A stretch of DNA of 64,000 nt from Numidum massiliense. Lineage in GTDB: Bacteria; Bacillota; Bacilli; Thermoactinomycetales; Novibacillaceae. This document shows, one piece after another, positions 61,387 through 64,000 of the stretch. The DNA is taken from the NCBI RefSeq assembly GCF_001375555.1, contig NZ_CTDZ01000009.1, positions 3,155,758 through 3,219,757 on the forward strand, read 5' to 3'. A program made the position numbers and the translations under genes. Every line of letters starts with the position of its first letter. Within the stretch, counting starts at the first letter, position 1. Below the pieces are notes generated by a model. It saw nothing but the letters and a program-made list of their open reading frames with translations. It had not been told where the DNA came from and made no database searches.

Positions 61387-63273
61387 ATGTCATACGAAGG
61401 TGGCCATTTTGACGTCATCGTCATCGGCGCTGGCCACGCCGGGTGCGAATCTGCCCTGGCGGCGGCGCGCATGGGCTGCTCGACCTTGCTATTGACACTC
61501 AGTTTAGACACGATAGCGTTCATGCCGTGTAACCCGTCGATCGGCGGTCCGGCGAAAGGGCACGTCGTGCGCGAAATTGATGCGCTCGGCGGCGAGATGG
61601 CGCGCAATATCGACCAGACATATATTCAAATTCGCATGCTCAACACCGGTAAAGGGCCAGCAGTGCGCGCCTTGCGCGCCCAGGCGGATAAATTTTTGTA
61701 TCAACAGGTGATGAAAGGGACGCTGGAAAGCGAACCTAATTTGTTGTTGCGGCAAGCGATGGTCGAAGAGTTAATTGTCGAGGACGGTACCGTGAAAGGA
61801 GTCCTTACGAAGACAGGTGCGACGTACACAGCGGAAGCGGTCGTATTAACGACGGGCACGTACTTGCGCGGCAAGGTGATTCTCGGGGAATTGGCCTACG
61901 AAAGCGGCCCAAACAACCAGCAGCCTTCGATTAATTTATCGTATAATTTACAGGCGCTCGGTTTTGACCTCGTCCGCTTTAAGACGGGGACGCCGCCGCG
62001 CGTGCATCGGGACAGTATCGATTTTGATAAAATGGAGGTTCAGCCAGGGGACGAGGAACCGCGCGCGTTTTCTTATGAGACGACGACGTTCAATCAAGAC
62101 CAGTTGCCGTGTTGGCTCACGTTTACGAAAGAGGAAACGCACCAAGTCATTCGCGATAATTTGCATCGCGCGCCGATGTATTCCGGTATTATTGAAGGGA
62201 CGGGACCGCGCTACTGCCCGTCGATCGAAGATAAGATCGTCCGCTTCGCCGACAAAAACCGGCACCAAGTATTTTTGGAACCGGAAGGGCGCCATACGGC
62301 AGAAATGTACGTGCAAGGGCTGTCGACGAGCTTGCCGGAAGAAGTGCAACAGCGCATGTTGCGCACCGTCCCCGGTATGGAGGACGTGCGTATGATGCGC
62401 GCTGGCTACGCGATTGAGTACGACGCAATCGTACCGACGCAACTGTGGCCGTCGCTAGAGACGAAACGGGTGAAAAACTTGTTTACTGCCGGACAAATCA
62501 ACGGTACGTCAGGTTATGAAGAGGCGGCCGGACAAGGGATTATGGCGGGCATTAACGCCGCGCGCCGAGTACAGAAGCAAGAACCGCTCGTCCTTGACCG
62601 TTCCGAGGCGTACATCGGCGTTATGATTGACGACCTCGTGACCAAAGGGACGAATGAGCCGTACCGACTGTTGACGTCGCGTGCCGAATTTCGCCTGTTG
62701 CTCCGGCACGATAACGCCGACTGGCGCCTGACGGACATCGGCTATCGGATCGGCTTAATTAAAGAAGAGCGCTACGTGCGCTTTCAGCAAAAGAAGGCGG
62801 CAGTTGAGGCGGAACTTCAGCGACTGCAAGAGACGAAAGTGCGTCCGGAGCCGGAAGTACAAGCGATTTTGGAAAGAATTGATTCCAAACGGTTGGACAA
62901 CGCTGTCCCTCTGGCGAGCCTGCTCAGGCGGCCAGAAGTGAAATACACGCACATCGCGCAAATGAGTCCGCCAGAGCAACCACTCGGTGACGACGTACAA
63001 GAACAAGTAGAAGTACAGATCAAATACGAAGGGTACATCCGTAAATCGTTGCTGCAAGTGGAGCGGATGAAAAAGCTAGAGAACAAGCGGATTCCGGATT
63101 GGGTTGACTATGACCGCATTTCCGGACTCGCCTCGGAATCGCGAGAGAAACTGAAGAGGATCCAACCGGTGTCGATCGGCCAAGCGAGCCGCATTTCCGG
63201 CGTTAATCCGGCTGACATCTCCATCCTGCTCGTATATATTGAACAAGGTGGGCGTATTCACAATGCGACATGA
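61387..63273 (+). CDS. mnmG: tRNA uridine 5-carboxymethylaminomethyl modification enzyme MnmG (GidA)
   Basis: 628-residue FAD enzyme: FAD motif [31 protein letters not shown] near residue 47, and the C-terminal helical domain that contacts MnmE ([15 protein letters not shown]). Middle gene of mnmE-mnmG-rsmG. Confidence 0.97.
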   Translation: MSYEGGHFDVIVIGAGHAGCESALAAARMGCSTLLLTLSLDTIAFMPCNPSIGGPAKGHVVREIDALGGEMARNIDQTYIQIRMLNTGKGPAVRALRAQADKFLYQQVMKGTLESEPNLLLRQAMVEELIVEDGTVKGVLTKTGATYTAEAVVLTTGTYLRGKVILGELAYESGPNNQQPSINLSYNLQALGFDLVRFKTGTPPRVHRDSIDFDKMEVQPGDEEPRAFSYETTTFNQDQLPCWLTFTKEETHQVIRDNLHRAPMYSGIIEGTGPRYCPSIEDKIVRFADKNRHQVFLEPEGRHTAEMYVQGLSTSLPEEVQQRMLRTVPGMEDVRMMRAGYAIEYDAIVPTQLWPSLETKRVKNLFTAGQINGTSGYEEAAGQGIMAGINAARRVQKQEPLVLDRSEAYIGVMIDDLVTKGTNEPYRLLTSRAEFRLLLRHDNADWRLTDIGYRIGLIKEERYVRFQQKKAAVEAELQRLQETKVRPEPEVQAILERIDSKRLDNAVPLASLLRRPEVKYTHIAQMSPPEQPLGDDVQEQVEVQIKYEGYIRKSLLQVERMKKLENKRIPDWVDYDRISGLASESREKLKRIQPVSIGQASRISGVNPADISILLVYIEQGGRIHNAT

Positions 63274-63988
63274 CGATTTAGAAGAACGATTTGCTGCGCG
63301 ACTGAAAGAGCAAGGGATTCAGTTATCTGCTCTACAGCGCGACCAGTTTGCGCGTTATTACGAACTGCTCGTCCAGTGGAACAAAAAAATGAACTTGACG
63401 GCGATTACGGAGCGGCCAGACGTGTATTGGAAACATTTTTACGATTCCCTGACGCTCGCCTTTGGGCAAGGCGTAAGCGACGTACGTTACGTGATCGATG
63501 TCGGCTCGGGAGCTGGATTTCCTAGCTTGCCGTTGAAAATTGCATTCCCTCACCTGCAAGTAACGATTGTCGACTCGTTAAACAAACGGCTCACTTTTTT
63601 GCGCGAGCTGTGTACGGAGTTGCTTTTAAGTGATGTACAGACAGTACACGCGCGCGCAGAAGCGCTCGGGCAAGACGGCGATTACCGCGAGGCGTTTGAC
63701 CTCGTCACCGCGCGTGCCGTCGCACGGTTGAACGTGTTAAGTGAATACTGTCTGCCCTTTGCTCGCGTCGGTGGCCAGTTTGTAGCGATGAAAGCGGACG
63801 CTTATGAAGAAGAATTGCACGAAGCGGAGCGGGCGATTGCGCGACTCGGCGGCCGGGTGAGCAACACGCAAACTCTTGCGTTGCCGGAACAGCTCGGTAG
63901 CCGAGCAATCATTACGATTACAAAGGAGCACGTCACGCCGAAAAAATATCCACGCCAACCGGGTACGCCAGCGAAATCGCCACTGTAA
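63263..63988 (+). CDS. rsmG: 16S rRNA 7-methylguanosine methyltransferase RsmG (GidB)
   Basis: 241 residues; methylates G527 of 16S rRNA. SAM motif [16 protein letters not shown] and [17 protein letters not shown] 63263 overlaps the mnmG stop by 11 bases; an earlier TTG frame start lacks a ribosome site. Ends with the family tail [15 protein letters not shown]. Last gene in the window. Confidence 0.95.
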   Translation: MRHDDLEERFAARLKEQGIQLSALQRDQFARYYELLVQWNKKMNLTAITERPDVYWKHFYDSLTLAFGQGVSDVRYVIDVGSGAGFPSLPLKIAFPHLQVTIVDSLNKRLTFLRELCTELLLSDVQTVHARAEALGQDGDYREAFDLVTARAVARLNVLSEYCLPFARVGGQFVAMKADAYEEELHEAERAIARLGGRVSNTQTLALPEQLGSRAIITITKEHVTPKKYPRQPGTPAKSPL

Positions 63989-64000
63989 TAAAAAAAAACA

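Overview
The window is the chromosomal replication-origin region of an endospore-forming member of the Bacillales (Firmicutes). Spore genes (sspF, csfB/gin, bofA, spoIIIJ-type yidC), Gram-positive regulators (veg, yabA, darA, remB, ricT), T-box leaders and the gene order all agree with the Bacillus subtilis origin region. Base composition is middling, with Gly/Arg/Val-rich codon use, so it is not a low-GC Bacillus. I cannot name the genus from sequence alone.

Layout. oriC lies around 54.9-57.0 kb, split into two DnaA-box clusters on either side of dnaA. To its right, on the + strand, are rpmH-rnpA-yidD-yidC-jag, a 0.7 kb gap with extra DnaA boxes, then mnmE-mnmG-rsmG. To its left almost everything is on the - strand, co-directional with the fork: dnaA-dnaN-rlbA(yaaA)-recF-remB-gyrB-gyrA, guaB, dacA, serS (T-box), and tRNA-Ser(TGA) followed by tRNA-Arg(CCT). 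From 41 to 28 kb lies an accessory segment. It holds two paralogous response regulator-histidine kinase-ABC ATPase-permease modules separated by a Crp/Fnr regulator and an OsmC-like gene, a decayed membrane-gene remnant, tadA, a secreted-protein/two-component operon and tRNA-Ser(CGA). From 28 to 20 kb come an uncharacterised DUF6323-DUF6179 pair with a short leader ORF, SRP RNA, a soluble PAS-PAS sporulation-type histidine kinase, dnaX-yaaK-recR-yaaL and bofA. A complete 16S-23S-5S rRNA operon with tandem promoters occupies 20.6-15.4 kb. From 15 kb to the left edge come an SH3-repeat amidase, csfB, tmk-darA-holB-ricT-yabA-trmN6-yazA-rsmI, abrB (on +), metG (T-box), tatD, rsmA, a ykuK-like gene, veg, sspF, ispE and a left-truncated purR.

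How the parts work together. The core genes are replication initiation and its control (dnaA, dnaN, yabA, oriC), clamp loading (dnaX, holB), recombination (recF, recR), topology (gyrAB), and translation and RNA modification (metG, serS, tadA, rsmA, rsmI, rsmG, mnmEG, rnpA). Cell-envelope and sporulation genes sit among them. The accessory two-component/ABC modules look like peptide-antibiotic sensing and detoxification systems.

Most notable observations: gyrase carries non-standard residues at classical quinolone and coumarin contact positions in both subunits. The DUF6323-DUF6179 pair has a structured leader with a tiny ORF. The PAS kinase has a good sigma-H promoter match. A basal unwinding system with DnaA-trios is readable next to dnaN.
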